From Acinetobacter sp. XS-4 (lineage in GTDB: Bacteria > Pseudomonadota > Gammaproteobacteria > Pseudomonadales > Moraxellaceae), in contig NZ_CP094657.1 of NCBI RefSeq assembly GCF_023920705.1, positions 1,860,001 through 1,924,000 on the forward strand: a DNA stretch of 64,000 nt, given 5' to 3'. Position numbers and translations under genes: made by a program. Below, in pieces: positions 34,019 through 43,322 of this stretch. The notes under the pieces were generated by a model. That model ran no database searches. It saw only the letters and a program-made list of their open reading frames with translations, and had not been told where the DNA came from. Every line of letters begins with the position of its first letter. Position 1 is the first letter of the stretch.

Positions 34019-35806
34019 TTAATGAGAATGCCGTGGAAGGTTATTTTGATTGACCACACGCATGTATAACGTTGCAGGTTCTAAACAGCCACCCGTTGAT
34101 AATTGGCCAACCATGTTGCGATACATTTCTTGCCAAGGCGTTTGAGATGTAGAGACAGTTGGTTTCCACTCCTCGCGGCGTTTGTCTAACTCTTCGTCTG
34201 AAATAAGGACATTTACAGAGCGTTTATTTAGATCAATGCGCAAACGATCATTGGTTTTTAATAAAGCAATGCCACCGCCTACCGCCGCTTCGGGTGACAT
34301 ATTTAAAATAGAAGGGCTAGCAGATGTTCCGCTTTGACGGCCATCACCTAGACAAGGCAAAGAGTCAATTCCTTTTTTAATTAACTCTGCGGGTGGAGCC
34401 ATATTTACAACTTCCGCACTGCCCGGATAGCCAACTGTGCCCGCGCCTCGAATGACCAAAATACAATGTTCATCAATGTCTAAGGCAGGGTCATTAATTC
34501 GTGCGTGGTAGTCCTCTGGCCCTTCAAAAACGATTGCCCGTGCTTCAAAGCTATTTTCCCCATTCGGGTCAGATAAATATGTTTTCTTAAATGCTTCACC
34601 CACAACAGACATTTTCATAATGGCGCTGTCGAAGAAATTGCCACTAAGCACAATAAAACCTGCACCATGTTTTAATGGCTGTTCATATGGAAAAATGACA
34701 TCTGCGTTGGAGGTTTTTGCATTTTTAGCAATTTCTCCCATCGTTTTACCGCTGACTGATGCACAGCCTTCATGTAAAACGCCGGCCTTTTGTAATTCAT
34801 GCAAAACAGCAGGAACACCGCCAGCACGGTGAAAACCTTCACCCAAATATTTACCCGCAGGCATGCAGTTCACAATTAATGGAATATTCTCTCCAACGCG
34901 TTGCCAGTCTTCTAAACTTAGCTCAATACCCATATGACGGGCAATTGCAATTAAATGAGGAGGGCAGTTACTTGATGCACCTAATGCTGAGGCTACTGCA
35001 ATGGCGTTTTCAAATGATTGTTTGTTCATGATTTTAGATGGACGTAAATCTTCTAAAACCATTTCACATATTCTTTTTCCAGTTATATAGGCCATTTGCC
35101 CGCGTTCGCGATAAGGCGCGGGAATGCTTGCACATGAAGGTAAAGACATGCCCAGAGCTTCTGCTAATGCATTCATTGAAAGTGCAGTACCCATGGTATT
35201 GCAATGCCCAATTGAAGGTGAGGCGGAAGTCGTCATTTCCATGAAGCCTTCATAGTCAATTTCACCCGTGGCAAGTAAATTTCTTGCATGCCAAAGCACC
35301 GTTCCTGAGCCAATTAATTCACCCTTAAAGTGACCATCTAGCATTGGACCACCAGATAAAACAATGGCTGGTAAATCTGTTGTTGCAGCCGCCATTAAAC
35401 AGGCAGGAGTAGTTTTATCGCAGCCCGTTGTTAGCACTACACCATCAAGTGGATAGCCATGTAATATTTCAACTAAACCTAAGTAAGCTAAATTTCTATC
35501 GAGTGCAGCCGTAGGGCGTCGAGACTGTTCAGCAATTGGGTGAACAGGAAATTCCATGGGAATACCGCCCGCATCACGAATGCCTGCTTTAACCCGTTCA
35601 GCAAGTTCTTTGTGATGACGGTTACATGGAGTCAAATCACTACCAGTTTGTGCAATCCCAATAATAGGACGGCCCGACTGTAGCTCGGCACGGGTTAACC
35701 CATAGTTCATGTAACGTTCAACATAGAGTGCTGTCATGTCAGCATGTGTAGGATCATCAAACCATTCTTGGCTACGTAAAAAAATCCGTTTATCTTGATC
35801 ATTCAT
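34019..35806 (-). CDS. IlvD/Edd family sugar-acid dehydratase
   Basis: The 595-residue product has the iron-sulfur dehydratase signatures: TTGCDKTTPACLMAA with a cluster Cys, GHCNTMGTA, GCASVSGKTMGE and a C-terminal swivel domain (IRGAGTVGYPGSAEVVNM, GDGRQSGTS). The sequence is closer to aldonate dehydratases (arabonate, xylonate, galactonate) than to IlvD. It would convert a pentonate to the 2-keto-3-deoxy acid. The AAGGAT site before ATG 35806 supports the start. The exact sugar acid cannot be read from sequence. Confidence 0.88.
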   Translation of the reverse strand: MNDQDKRIFLRSQEWFDDPTHADMTALYVERYMNYGLTRAELQSGRPIIGIAQTGSDLTPCNRHHKELAERVKAGIRDAGGIPMEFPVHPIAEQSRRPTAALDRNLAYLGLVEILHGYPLDGVVLTTGCDKTTPACLMAAATTDLPAIVLSGGPMLDGHFKGELIGSGTVLWHARNLLATGEIDYEGFMEMTTSASPSIGHCNTMGTALSMNALAEALGMSLPSCASIPAPYRERGQMAYITGKRICEMVLEDLRPSKIMNKQSFENAIAVASALGASSNCPPHLIAIARHMGIELSLEDWQRVGENIPLIVNCMPAGKYLGEGFHRAGGVPAVLHELQKAGVLHEGCASVSGKTMGEIAKNAKTSNADVIFPYEQPLKHGAGFIVLSGNFFDSAIMKMSVVGEAFKKTYLSDPNGENSFEARAIVFEGPEDYHARINDPALDIDEHCILVIRGAGTVGYPGSAEVVNMAPPAELIKKGIDSLPCLGDGRQSGTSASPSILNMSPEAAVGGGIALLKTNDRLRIDLNKRSVNVLISDEELDKRREEWKPTVSTSQTPWQEMYRNMVGQLSTGGCLEPATLYMRVVNQNNLPRHSH

Positions 35807-35894
35807 TCTTAGATCCTTCCACTCATACTTTTTGAGATTTAATTTTTTTCACACGATGAATATTACAATTCAACCGATCGATAATACGTGAAAT

Positions 35895-37070
35895 TTATAA
35901 TAATTCGCGTTGTTTTAAATTATGTATCAAAGCATTTATTCCAAAATTCCACGGCGTTGCTTTGTCGCTGGTCATGACCGTGTTGTATAGGGTGCCGAGC
36001 TTTGGTGAATGAATACGAACGACATCTCCGACTTTATGGGTAAAGCCAGCACCAGCTTGTTCTCGATCTTGAGTTGGTGCAAATAAAGTTCCCAAAAACA
36101 AAACGAAACCGTCTGGATATTGATGATTTTCATTCAGTGTTTGTTGAATTAAATCTTCTGGATCACGGCTAATTTGAGACATAGAGCTAATGCCATTCAG
36201 CACAAAGTTATCTGTACCCTGAATTTGCAATTCAACATCACAAGCACGGATATCATTTAAAGTAAAAGTATGATCAAAAAGACGAATAAATGGACCAATC
36301 GCGCAAGATGCGTTGTTATCTTTTGCTTTACTTAACAACAAAGCACTACGACCTTCAAAGTCGCGCAAATTAACGTCATTACCTAAAGTCGCACCTAAAA
36401 TTTTACCGTGACTATTTGCAACTAATACGACTTCTGGTTCTGGGTTATTCCACTCAGACTTTGGATGAATACCAATATTTTGACCCGTTCCTACGGCTGC
36501 TAATACAGGGGCTTTAGTAAAAATTTCAGCGTCGGTACCAATGCCTACTTCAAGATATTGAGACCACATTTTTTGTTCAATTAAATATTCTTTGAGTTGA
36601 AGTGCCTTTTCAGAACCGGGTTCAATTGTTTTTAAATTATCACCAATTACCCCTTGCACAACTGCACGGATCGATTGAGCTTTTTGTGCATCGCCACCTG
36701 CTTGCTCTTCAATTACGCGCTCTAACATGCTTGCTGCAAAGGTGACACCAGCTGCTTTAATCACTTGCAAATCAATAGGCGCTAAAAAATATGCCTTGTT
36801 TGTATCTGGTTCAGCGACAGTGTTGGCAAATAACGCATCAATTGATCCAACTAATTTTCCTTCAATTTCAGATAAAGCTTTTAAAGGATCTGAACTTTCT
36901 AGTAACTGGGAAATAGTGTGAAACTTTTCAGAAATATCAAAAACCTGATCGCCTTTTAAAAGAATCGGAGATGGGCCGGAAATTTGATTTGGAATCCACG
37001 CGCGACCAATTAAACATCCTTGGGTAGCATCGTCTGGTAATGAGTTATGGGTATTTAAACTAAAGTTCAT
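35895..37070 (-). CDS. FAH-fold 2-keto-3-deoxy-pentonate dehydratase
   Basis: The 391-residue product has an N-terminal region of about 180 residues and a C-terminal fumarylacetoacetate-hydrolase fold with EVGIGTDAEIFTKAP, NNPEPEVVLVANSHG (metal-binding Glu), LGNDVNLRDFEGRSAL and a KVGDVVRIHSPKLG-like end. Length and layout match the XylX/KdaD group of 2-keto-3-deoxy-xylonate or -arabinonate dehydratases, which produce 2-oxoglutarate semialdehyde. It is the promoter-proximal gene of the minus-strand unit and is divergent from a LysR gene. Eighty-eight bases separate it from the IlvD/Edd gene. Confidence 0.82.
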   Translation of the reverse strand: MNFSLNTHNSLPDDATQGCLIGRAWIPNQISGPSPILLKGDQVFDISEKFHTISQLLESSDPLKALSEIEGKLVGSIDALFANTVAEPDTNKAYFLAPIDLQVIKAAGVTFAASMLERVIEEQAGGDAQKAQSIRAVVQGVIGDNLKTIEPGSEKALQLKEYLIEQKMWSQYLEVGIGTDAEIFTKAPVLAAVGTGQNIGIHPKSEWNNPEPEVVLVANSHGKILGATLGNDVNLRDFEGRSALLLSKAKDNNASCAIGPFIRLFDHTFTLNDIRACDVELQIQGTDNFVLNGISSMSQISRDPEDLIQQTLNENHQYPDGFVLFLGTLFAPTQDREQAGAGFTHKVGDVVRIHSPKLGTLYNTVMTSDKATPWNFGINALIHNLKQRELL

Positions 37071-37181
37071 TTAAAGCATCCTTCTTTTATTTGAAATCAT
37101 GATATGTTTCTTATTTAATAAACACCAATCGTAATAATTTAATTATTAATAACGAAAAGTTATCGAAAAGGATTTTTGAAA

Positions 37182-38117
37182 ATGGCGGATTTGACTTACG
37201 CAAGCCTAAATAATTGGTTGAAATTCAAACATTTGGTGTTATTGGAAACTTTGGCAAGGACCAATAATATGCATTCGGCTGCCGAGCAGATGAATTTAAG
37301 TCAGCCTGCGGTGAGTAAAATGCTAAAGGAAATAGAAGGTTTACTGGGCTTTCCTGTTTTTGAACGATTACCTAGAAATATGCCAGTAACGGCTTTAGGC
37401 GAACATGTAATTCGATATGCCCAGCGTGTTTTAAATGATGCAAAGCATTTTGTCGAAGACATTGAAATTTTAAGATTAGGTGGTCACGGTTTTTTAAAAG
37501 TAGGTGGTATCTTTGCAGCAACAGCAGTGGTGATTCCAAACTCCATTATTGAGATTAAGAAACAATGGCCGCTACTTTCTATCGATGTTGTTGAGCAGAC
37601 CAGTGACCATTTAATGGAAATGCTAAGTGAACATACTTTAGATTTAGCCATAGGTCGCTTTACCGATGTTACACAAAGCCAGTTTTTTGATTTCCAACCT
37701 TTAGGCCCAGAGCCGTTTTGTATTGTTGTCAATAATGCCCATCCATGTGCTAATAAAAAGTTTTGTACATTAGAAGAGTTACTAAATTGGCCATGGGTAC
37801 TCTATCCTAAAGGCACGCCAATTCGAGAACGTATGGAAGGTGCATTTGCCCGAGCAAAAGTCAAAATTCCTTTAAATACAGTCAATACTATGTCGATGCA
37901 AACCTTTTTACAGATCTTAAAAGGAGCGCCTATGGTGGGGATGTTGCCCGAAGCCATGGTGATTGATCAGGTAAAAGAAGGGCAATTACAGATTTTAGAA
38001 ACAGATCTAATTTTAGATGCGCAGGATTATGGAATTTTAACGCGTAAAGATGAGCCAGTTTCTGATATTGCAGCAGCGTTTATTAATATTTTACTTAAAA
38101 ATGCAAAACGTAAATAA
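37182..38117 (+). CDS. LysR family regulator of the sugar-acid locus
   Basis: The 311-residue product has an N-terminal helix-turn-helix (TNNMHSAAEQMNLSQPAVSKMLKEIEGLLGFPVFER) and a GbpR/CbbR-like substrate-binding domain. ATG 37182 with AAAGGA upstream is preferred to TTG 37176. The GbpR-like subgroup often responds to sugar acids. It is divergent from the dehydratase operon and upstream of the DenD-like/MFS/LtnD-like run, so it may control both arms. Confidence 0.88.
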   Translation: MADLTYASLNNWLKFKHLVLLETLARTNNMHSAAEQMNLSQPAVSKMLKEIEGLLGFPVFERLPRNMPVTALGEHVIRYAQRVLNDAKHFVEDIEILRLGGHGFLKVGGIFAATAVVIPNSIIEIKKQWPLLSIDVVEQTSDHLMEMLSEHTLDLAIGRFTDVTQSQFFDFQPLGPEPFCIVVNNAHPCANKKFCTLEELLNWPWVLYPKGTPIRERMEGAFARAKVKIPLNTVNTMSMQTFLQILKGAPMVGMLPEAMVIDQVKEGQLQILETDLILDAQDYGILTRKDEPVSDIAAAFINILLKNAKRK

Positions 38118-38124
38118 GCTATTC

Positions 38125-38153
38125 AGCCTCAAGCCAAAGTTGGGTTTGAGGCT
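38125..38153 (+). terminator. Intrinsic terminator after the LysR gene
   Basis: AGCCTCAAGCC (38125-38135) pairs with GGTTTGAGGCT (38143-38153), 11 bp with one G-U pair, and is followed by TT. It separates the LysR gene from the DenD-like gene. Confidence 0.75.
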
Positions 38154-38332
38154 TTAAAATTAAAAAGAAAAACCTGCTCTATTGAGTCAATTTATAAACA
38201 TAAAACTGATATTAAAAAGTTATCAATATTTAGAAATTATTCATTGGAAATTATTGCAAGGACTCCTTATCGTTTAATTCACGACAATTACAAAAGTTTT
38301 TAAGTGAATAAAAACTAGGAAAGGACCTCTAT

Positions 38333-39304
38333 ATGAATGTGCTAATCACTGGTGGAACAGGTTTTATTGGAAAGCAAATTGCCAAAGAGATTTTAAAAGC
38401 TGGCAGTTTGACTTTAGATGACAATAAATCTCAGTCGATCGATAAAATTATTCTGTTTGATGCATTTGCTGGCGATGATTTGCCACAAGATCCAAGAATT
38501 GAAGTGATTGTAGGTGATATTACTGATAAAACTACAGTTGCTCATATTACAGAAAATATTGATGTCGTTTGGCATTTAGCCGCTGTGGTTAGCTCAGCAG
38601 CAGAGGCTGATTTTGATTTAGGTATGGATGTTAATCTCTACGGACTTTTAAATTTATTAGAAGAATTAAGAAAGAAACAAACCACGCCTCGAGTCATTTT
38701 TGCCAGTGGCTGTGCTGTATTTGGTGGACAGTTGCCAGAGGTGGTGACAGATGAGACGGTTGTTACCCCAAAGTCTTCTTATGGCATGCAAAAAGCAGTA
38801 GGAGAATTGCTTGTCTCGGATTACTCAAGAAAAGGCTTTATTGATGGCCGTATTTTAAGATTACCGACGATTGTGGTTCGTCCAGGTAAACCAAATAAAG
38901 CTGCGTCGACATTTTTTAGTTCGATCATCCGCGAACCTTTAAAGGGTGAAACGGCCGTTTGCCCAGTCCAGTCAGATACACCTGTTTTTGTTACTTCACC
39001 ACGACGTTGTGTTGAATCAATGATTAAAGCTGCGTCAATTTCTTCAGATGTACTTCAAGATAACCGAATTATTCCGCTCCCGGGATTAACGGTTACCGTT
39101 AAACAAATGCTTGATGCGCTTGAAAAAGTCGCAGGCAAAAAAGCAACTGATTTAGTGCAATGGCAAGAAGACAAAACTATTCAACGTATTGTTCAAAGTT
39201 GGCCTGTTCAAGTGAAAGCTGAATATGCCGAATCTTTAGGTTTCCAAGCAGATGAAAATTTTGAAAGCGTGATTCAGGCACATATAGAAGATACCCAAAA
39301 TTAA
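38333..39304 (+). CDS. NAD-dependent epimerase/dehydratase, D-erythronate dehydrogenase-like
   Basis: The 323-residue product is an extended short-chain dehydrogenase: NAD-binding TGGTGFIGKQIA at the N-terminus, DITDKTTVAHI, the active-site Tyr-x3-Lys in SSYGMQKAVGE, and RLPTIVVRPGKPN. It resembles the DenD group, which oxidises D-erythronate to 2-keto-D-erythronate. A role on a four-carbon or related acid sugar fits the next two genes (an ACS-family carrier and a LtnD/GarR-like dehydrogenase), but the full erythronate route (OtnI, OtnC) is not present here. Confidence 0.7.
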   Translation: MNVLITGGTGFIGKQIAKEILKAGSLTLDDNKSQSIDKIILFDAFAGDDLPQDPRIEVIVGDITDKTTVAHITENIDVVWHLAAVVSSAAEADFDLGMDVNLYGLLNLLEELRKKQTTPRVIFASGCAVFGGQLPEVVTDETVVTPKSSYGMQKAVGELLVSDYSRKGFIDGRILRLPTIVVRPGKPNKAASTFFSSIIREPLKGETAVCPVQSDTPVFVTSPRRCVESMIKAASISSDVLQDNRIIPLPGLTVTVKQMLDALEKVAGKKATDLVQWQEDKTIQRIVQSWPVQVKAEYAESLGFQADENFESVIQAHIEDTQN

Positions 39305-39337
39305 TGGCAGTGATCGCCAATTGATGTGAGAGTTATT

Positions 39338-40714
39338 ATGGAAGATATCAAAAATGTAACTGCTCTCGAAGAGCAGACAATCAAACGTATTTCGAATCGA
39401 ATTATCCCGTTTCTTATTATTCTATTCATTATGGCATTTCTAGACAGGACCAATATTGGTTTTGCTGCGCTACACATGAATGATGCACTTGGAATTACTC
39501 AAACCATTTTTGGTCTAGGTGCGGGTGTTTTTTTTCTAGGTTATTTTATTGCTGAAGTACCTAGTAATATTTTGCTTCATCGTTTTGGAGCGCGAATCTG
39601 GATTGCCCGAATCATGATTACTTGGGGAATTATTGCTGGACTCATGGGTTTTATTCATAGCGGTACGCAGTTTATTGTTTTACGGTTTTTACTCGGTATT
39701 GCGGAAGCAGGTTTCTTTCCAGGTGTTATTTTTTATCTAACCTTGTGGTTTCCTGCAAAATATCGCGCTCGTGTTTTTGCTACGTTCTATCTTGGATTAC
39801 CAATTGCTCAAATTATTGGGGCGCCAATTTCAGTCGGTCTCATGCAATGGGGCAATACCATTGGTTATGAAGGTTGGCGTTTGATGTATATCCTAGAAGG
39901 TATTCCATCCATTATTTTGGGATTAATCTGTCTAAAATATTTAACCAATAACCCAAAAGAAGCACAGTGGTTAACGGCTGAGCAGCGCCAATGGTTAATG
40001 TCTACACTAGAGCGCGAAGAAAGAGAAAAAGAGCAATCAACAGAAGCCGCGTTAACAAAAGGAGAAATGATCAAACAAGTGTTTAAAAATCCTTTAGTGT
40101 GGATTATGGCAATTGTTTACTTTGGAATTACTTCTGGTTCAAATGCAATGTTCTTCTTCTTACCAAGTGTTTTAGAGTCATTCCGTAACACATTTGGTAT
40201 GCAAATCAGTCTTATTCAAAATGGTTTACTCACCGCAATTCCATATGCATTTGCAGCAGTCGGAATGGTTTTATGGAGCCGCCGTTCTGACCGTAGACAA
40301 GAGCGTTACAAACACGGTGCTTGTGCTGCACTCATGGCTGCATTAGCAATTGCGATTGCACTAATTGTAAATCAACCGTGGGCCATTATTGTAGGCTTTA
40401 TCTTTCTTGCCATTGGTGTGTTTAGCGCAATTAATATTTTTTGGACTATTCCTGGGCAAACTCTCACGGGTGTTGGTGCAGCAGCCGGAATTGGATTAAT
40501 TAACTCGGTGGGTAATTTAAGTGGTTTTACTGGCCCATATTTAACTGGATATTTATATACAACAACGGGCACCTATACAGTAGCGTTCCTTGCCATTGCG
40601 GGATTTGTAGCGATGGGTGGCTTAGGACTTCTTCTATTAGCAAGATTAAAATCAAATAGCTTAAAAGTAGAACAGCAGCAACTTAAAGTTCGAACTGCTG
40701 CGGAGATGAAATAA
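39338..40714 (+). CDS. MFS transporter, anion:cation symporter family (sugar acid carrier)
   Basis: The 458-residue product has about twelve membrane segments and ACS-family (GudP/phthalate permease) features: FLDRTNIGFAALHMNDALGI in segment 1, GYFIAEVPSNILLHRFGARIWIAR-type motif spanning segments 2-3, and RFLLGIAEAGFFPGVIFYLTLWFP in segment 4. Substrates of the family are hexarates, tartrate-like acids and phthalate. I chose ATG 39338 with GAGAG upstream over GTG 39326. Its stop overlaps the next start (TAATG). Confidence 0.88.
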   Translation: MEDIKNVTALEEQTIKRISNRIIPFLIILFIMAFLDRTNIGFAALHMNDALGITQTIFGLGAGVFFLGYFIAEVPSNILLHRFGARIWIARIMITWGIIAGLMGFIHSGTQFIVLRFLLGIAEAGFFPGVIFYLTLWFPAKYRARVFATFYLGLPIAQIIGAPISVGLMQWGNTIGYEGWRLMYILEGIPSIILGLICLKYLTNNPKEAQWLTAEQRQWLMSTLEREEREKEQSTEAALTKGEMIKQVFKNPLVWIMAIVYFGITSGSNAMFFFLPSVLESFRNTFGMQISLIQNGLLTAIPYAFAAVGMVLWSRRSDRRQERYKHGACAALMAALAIAIALIVNQPWAIIVGFIFLAIGVFSAINIFWTIPGQTLTGVGAAAGIGLINSVGNLSGFTGPYLTGYLYTTTGTYTVAFLAIAGFVAMGGLGLLLLARLKSNSLKVEQQQLKVRTAAEMK

Positions 40715-41595
40715 TGGCGACCATCGGATTTGTGGGTACAGGTATTATGGGAATGCCGATGGCTATGAATTTACTCAAGGCAGGTCATCAGCTAAAAGTC
40801 TGGAATAGAACATTATCTAAAGCTGATAGTTTAAAAGAAGCTGGTGCCTATGTCTGCTCTGAACTTGAACAAGTTGGAAAAGATGTAGAATTTCTGATTT
40901 GTATGCTTAGCGATGGGAAAACCTGTGATGAAATCCTATTTAAACAGCATGGCGCAATCTCTCAGCTAAAACCTGAGAGCACGGTTATTGTTATGAGTTC
41001 GATACCGGTTGAAGTTGCACAAGCACAAAGCGAAAAATGCAGAGAACGAGGCTTTCAATATTTAGATGCCCCAGTTTCAGGTGGAGAAAAAGGCGCCCAA
41101 AATGCGAGTTTAGCGATTATGGTGGGCGGCGACACCAAAACATTTTCACAGGCTGAAACTATTTTAAGTGCAATGGGACGCCCAATTTTAGTTGGTGGTG
41201 CTGGCTGTGGAATGCTCGCAAAACTTGTAAACCAAATGATAGTTGCAACGACCATTGCAACCGTGAGTGAAGGTTTATTGCTTGCCAGTAAAGCGGGAGC
41301 TGACCCTAATAAGCTAAAACAAGCACTGACTGGGGGCTTTGCAGATTCCCCAATTTTACAGCAGCATGGTGAACGCATGCTAAATCGAGATTTTAAACCA
41401 GGAGGCACTGCTCGAAACCAGCATAAAGATATTCATACAGCCGTTAGTTATGCTAAATCACTTGAATTGAATTTACCTATTGCTCAACAAGTCGGTCAAT
41501 TATTTGAAAATATGCTTGCTGCTGGAGACGGGGAGTTAGATCACTCTGGTTTAATCCGTGAGCTTGAGCGAATGAATCATTTACAAGGTTTATAA
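40714..41595 (+). CDS. 3-hydroxyisobutyrate dehydrogenase family (GarR/LtnD-like)
   Basis: The 293-residue product has the beta-hydroxyacid dehydrogenase motifs: cofactor loop GFVGTGIMGMPMAMNLLKAGH, substrate loop LDAPVSGGEKGA, and the catalytic Lys in GCGMLAKLVNQM. Relatives act on tartronate semialdehyde, L-threonate or 3-hydroxyisobutyrate. After a sugar-acid carrier and DenD-like enzyme, tartronate semialdehyde or a C4 acid is more likely than the valine intermediate. It is coupled to the carrier gene by a one-base overlap. Confidence 0.85.
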   Translation: MATIGFVGTGIMGMPMAMNLLKAGHQLKVWNRTLSKADSLKEAGAYVCSELEQVGKDVEFLICMLSDGKTCDEILFKQHGAISQLKPESTVIVMSSIPVEVAQAQSEKCRERGFQYLDAPVSGGEKGAQNASLAIMVGGDTKTFSQAETILSAMGRPILVGGAGCGMLAKLVNQMIVATTIATVSEGLLLASKAGADPNKLKQALTGGFADSPILQQHGERMLNRDFKPGGTARNQHKDIHTAVSYAKSLELNLPIAQQVGQLFENMLAAGDGELDHSGLIRELERMNHLQGL

Positions 41596-41608
41596 ATTCT
41601 ATACTTTT

Positions 41609-41661
41609 TAAAGCGACTTGAGCTTTGCCGTGATTTTCATAGCAAAGCTCAAGTCGCTTTA
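41609..41661. terminator. Stem-loop with 20-bp perfect stem
   Basis: Arms 41609-41628 and 41642-41661 (TAAAGCGACTTGAGCTTTGC and its complement) are perfectly complementary around a 13-nt loop. It ends the carrier/dehydrogenase operon. No strong T run follows the stem. Confidence 0.8.
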
Positions 41662-41971
41662 CTTATAACTATTAATAATTACTCTATACATTCAACATTA
41701 CTTTTTAGGTGTTTATCTTTACTAAGTAGGTGATATATGTCTCTTAATTATAAAGAAATAAATATTACATACGAAAATCTTGAATAAATGCTTGTTTCAT
41801 GTATGCTTAACTTAGCTAGAAAAAAGACTTGTAGTAAATCTTCTTTAAGTATCGTAGTTTTAGTCATAATCCTTCGTTTTTTCAGATATTAAGCTCAATT
41901 CGTCATCATTTTTTCAAGTTATATTTGTCATTTCTAAAATGACTCAACTGATTAATATTCAAGGATATATT
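41662..41971. other. Intergenic region and probable long 5' leader of the cold-shock gene
   Basis: About 310 bp of AT-rich DNA precede the cold-shock ORF. Known cspA-type mRNAs have long structured leaders, so part of this is likely transcribed. A 16-codon frame at 41737 has a TAGGTG-like site, but I do not call it a gene. Nothing else is recognisable. Confidence 0.45.
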
Positions 41972-42181
41972 ATGTCTAATACAAATACTGGTACAGTAAA
42001 GTGGTTTAACGAAACTAAAGGTTTCGGTTTTATTCAACAAGAATCTGGTCCAGATGTATTTGCTCATTTTAAAGAAATCGCGTCTTCTGGCTTCAAAACT
42101 TTACATGAAGGTCAGAAAGTAACGTTTAATATCACTCAAGGACAAAAAGGTCCAAGTGCTGTGAATATTATTCCACAGTAA
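41972..42181 (+). CDS. Cold-shock domain protein (CspA family)
   Basis: The 69-residue product is a single cold-shock domain: [17 protein letters not shown] with RNA-binding motif 1 (KGFGFI) and DVFAHFKEI with motif 2 (VFAHF). It binds single-stranded nucleic acid and acts as an RNA chaperone. I chose ATG 41972 with AAGGA upstream; an in-frame ATG at 41939 would add an 11-residue extension foreign to the family. Whether it is cold-induced cannot be told from sequence. Confidence 0.95.
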   Translation: MSNTNTGTVKWFNETKGFGFIQQESGPDVFAHFKEIASSGFKTLHEGQKVTFNITQGQKGPSAVNIIPQ

Positions 42182-42190
42182 TAAGTGATA

Positions 42191-42226
42191 AATAAAAAAG
42201 CCCTGAATATTCAGGGCTTTTTTATT
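42191..42226. terminator. Bidirectional terminator, 36-nt perfect palindrome
   Basis: The whole 36-nt segment is self-complementary, with a GC core GCCCTGAA/TTCAGGGC and A and T runs on the outside. It lies between the convergent cold-shock and AraC genes and touches the AraC stop codon. Confidence 0.95.
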
Positions 42227-43113
42227 TATATAGTTTTTATATCCACCGACGGTGGTGCTCCAAAAAAGCGTTTATATTCTCTGGAAAATTGAGACAAACT
42301 TTCGTAACCGACCTGAATACTAGTAGTTGAAATATCACATTCTTCGGTCATCAATAAACGCCGTGCTTCGGTTAGCCTCATTCTCTTTTGGTATTGTAAG
42401 GGACTCATCGACGTTATATCCCTAAAATGTTGATGAAAACTAGAAGCACTCATACCCATTGTGCTTGCCAGCTCTTCAACGCTAAAGGATTTTGCAAAAT
42501 TTGTTTTCAGCCATTCAATCGCTTTCACAATTCGATGACCTGTAGTTCCCGCCGCTACAATCCGTTTAAGTCGATCACCTTGTGGACTCATCAACAAACG
42601 ATAAAAAATTTCCTTAATAATAAGAGGAGATAAGATGGGAATGTCTTGTGGCGTATCTAGTAGTTTTATTAACCGTATAAAAGCATCATTCAGTTCTGAA
42701 TTGACTACTCCAACAGCCATTCCTTTTTTTTCAGTATTTACGTCTTTAAAAGGAATATGGGCTTCAAGCATGATTTGGGCAAGTACATAGGGATCTAATC
42801 GTAGCACTATTGAAAGATAAGGCCGTTCAACTGAAGCTTCAAGAACTTGAGCTATTACAGGCAGGTCAATTGCCGTAAAAAGAAAATGGTTAGAGTCATA
42901 GGTATAGGTTTCTTCGCTAAGAGTTACCTGTTTCTTCCCTTGAGCAATCATACATAGACTCGCATCCATCATACTGCTATTTGGTTGGGTCAATGTTTCT
43001 GCACGATATAAAGTCAGCCCCATAATAGATGTTTCGAATGTACCTTTCTCACGTGTCCATTGATCGACAAGTTGAGCTAATTCTTGATTATGGTTTAGAG
43101 AACTATTCGCCAT
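42226..43113 (-). CDS. AraC family regulator, YqhC-like
   Basis: The 295-residue product has an N-terminal AraC_N-type domain (LTLYRAETLTQPNSSMMDASLCMIAQGKKQV, about 28-60) and a C-terminal double helix-turn-helix (FSVEELASTMGMSASSFHQHF and DISTTSIQVGYESLSQFSREYKRFFG). This layout matches YqhC, which in E. coli senses aldehydes and activates an alcohol dehydrogenase. Here it is divergent from a cupin gene and a YahK-type dehydrogenase, so an aldehyde-response role is a reasonable inference. Confidence 0.85.
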   Translation of the reverse strand: MANSSLNHNQELAQLVDQWTREKGTFETSIMGLTLYRAETLTQPNSSMMDASLCMIAQGKKQVTLSEETYTYDSNHFLFTAIDLPVIAQVLEASVERPYLSIVLRLDPYVLAQIMLEAHIPFKDVNTEKKGMAVGVVNSELNDAFIRLIKLLDTPQDIPILSPLIIKEIFYRLLMSPQGDRLKRIVAAGTTGHRIVKAIEWLKTNFAKSFSVEELASTMGMSASSFHQHFRDITSMSPLQYQKRMRLTEARRLLMTEECDISTTSIQVGYESLSQFSREYKRFFGAPPSVDIKTI

Positions 43114-43322
43114 TCAGATTTCACCGATTACCAGCTGTGTTTTTATTGTAGGCATTTCAAATAAGAAAAATAGAGAGAAGTGCAGCAATTCGGAGGATTA
43201 GGCAAATCTGTGAGAGGAATAGAACAACAGTCTGCCACTTTCATTTTTATACTGTTTTAACAATGCTTCATCCTTAGTCTTCTATTTAAACGGAGGGCGT
43301 TGGTACCAATCTAGGAAAAAAG

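Noticed and set aside
41737..41787. 16-codon frame upstream of the cold-shock gene
   Set aside because: It has a weak ribosome site and no conservation evidence; more likely part of an untranslated leader.
43300..43309. TTGGTACCAA palindrome before the cupin gene
   Set aside because: At 10 bp it is too short to separate from chance, and it overlaps the leader close to the ribosome site.
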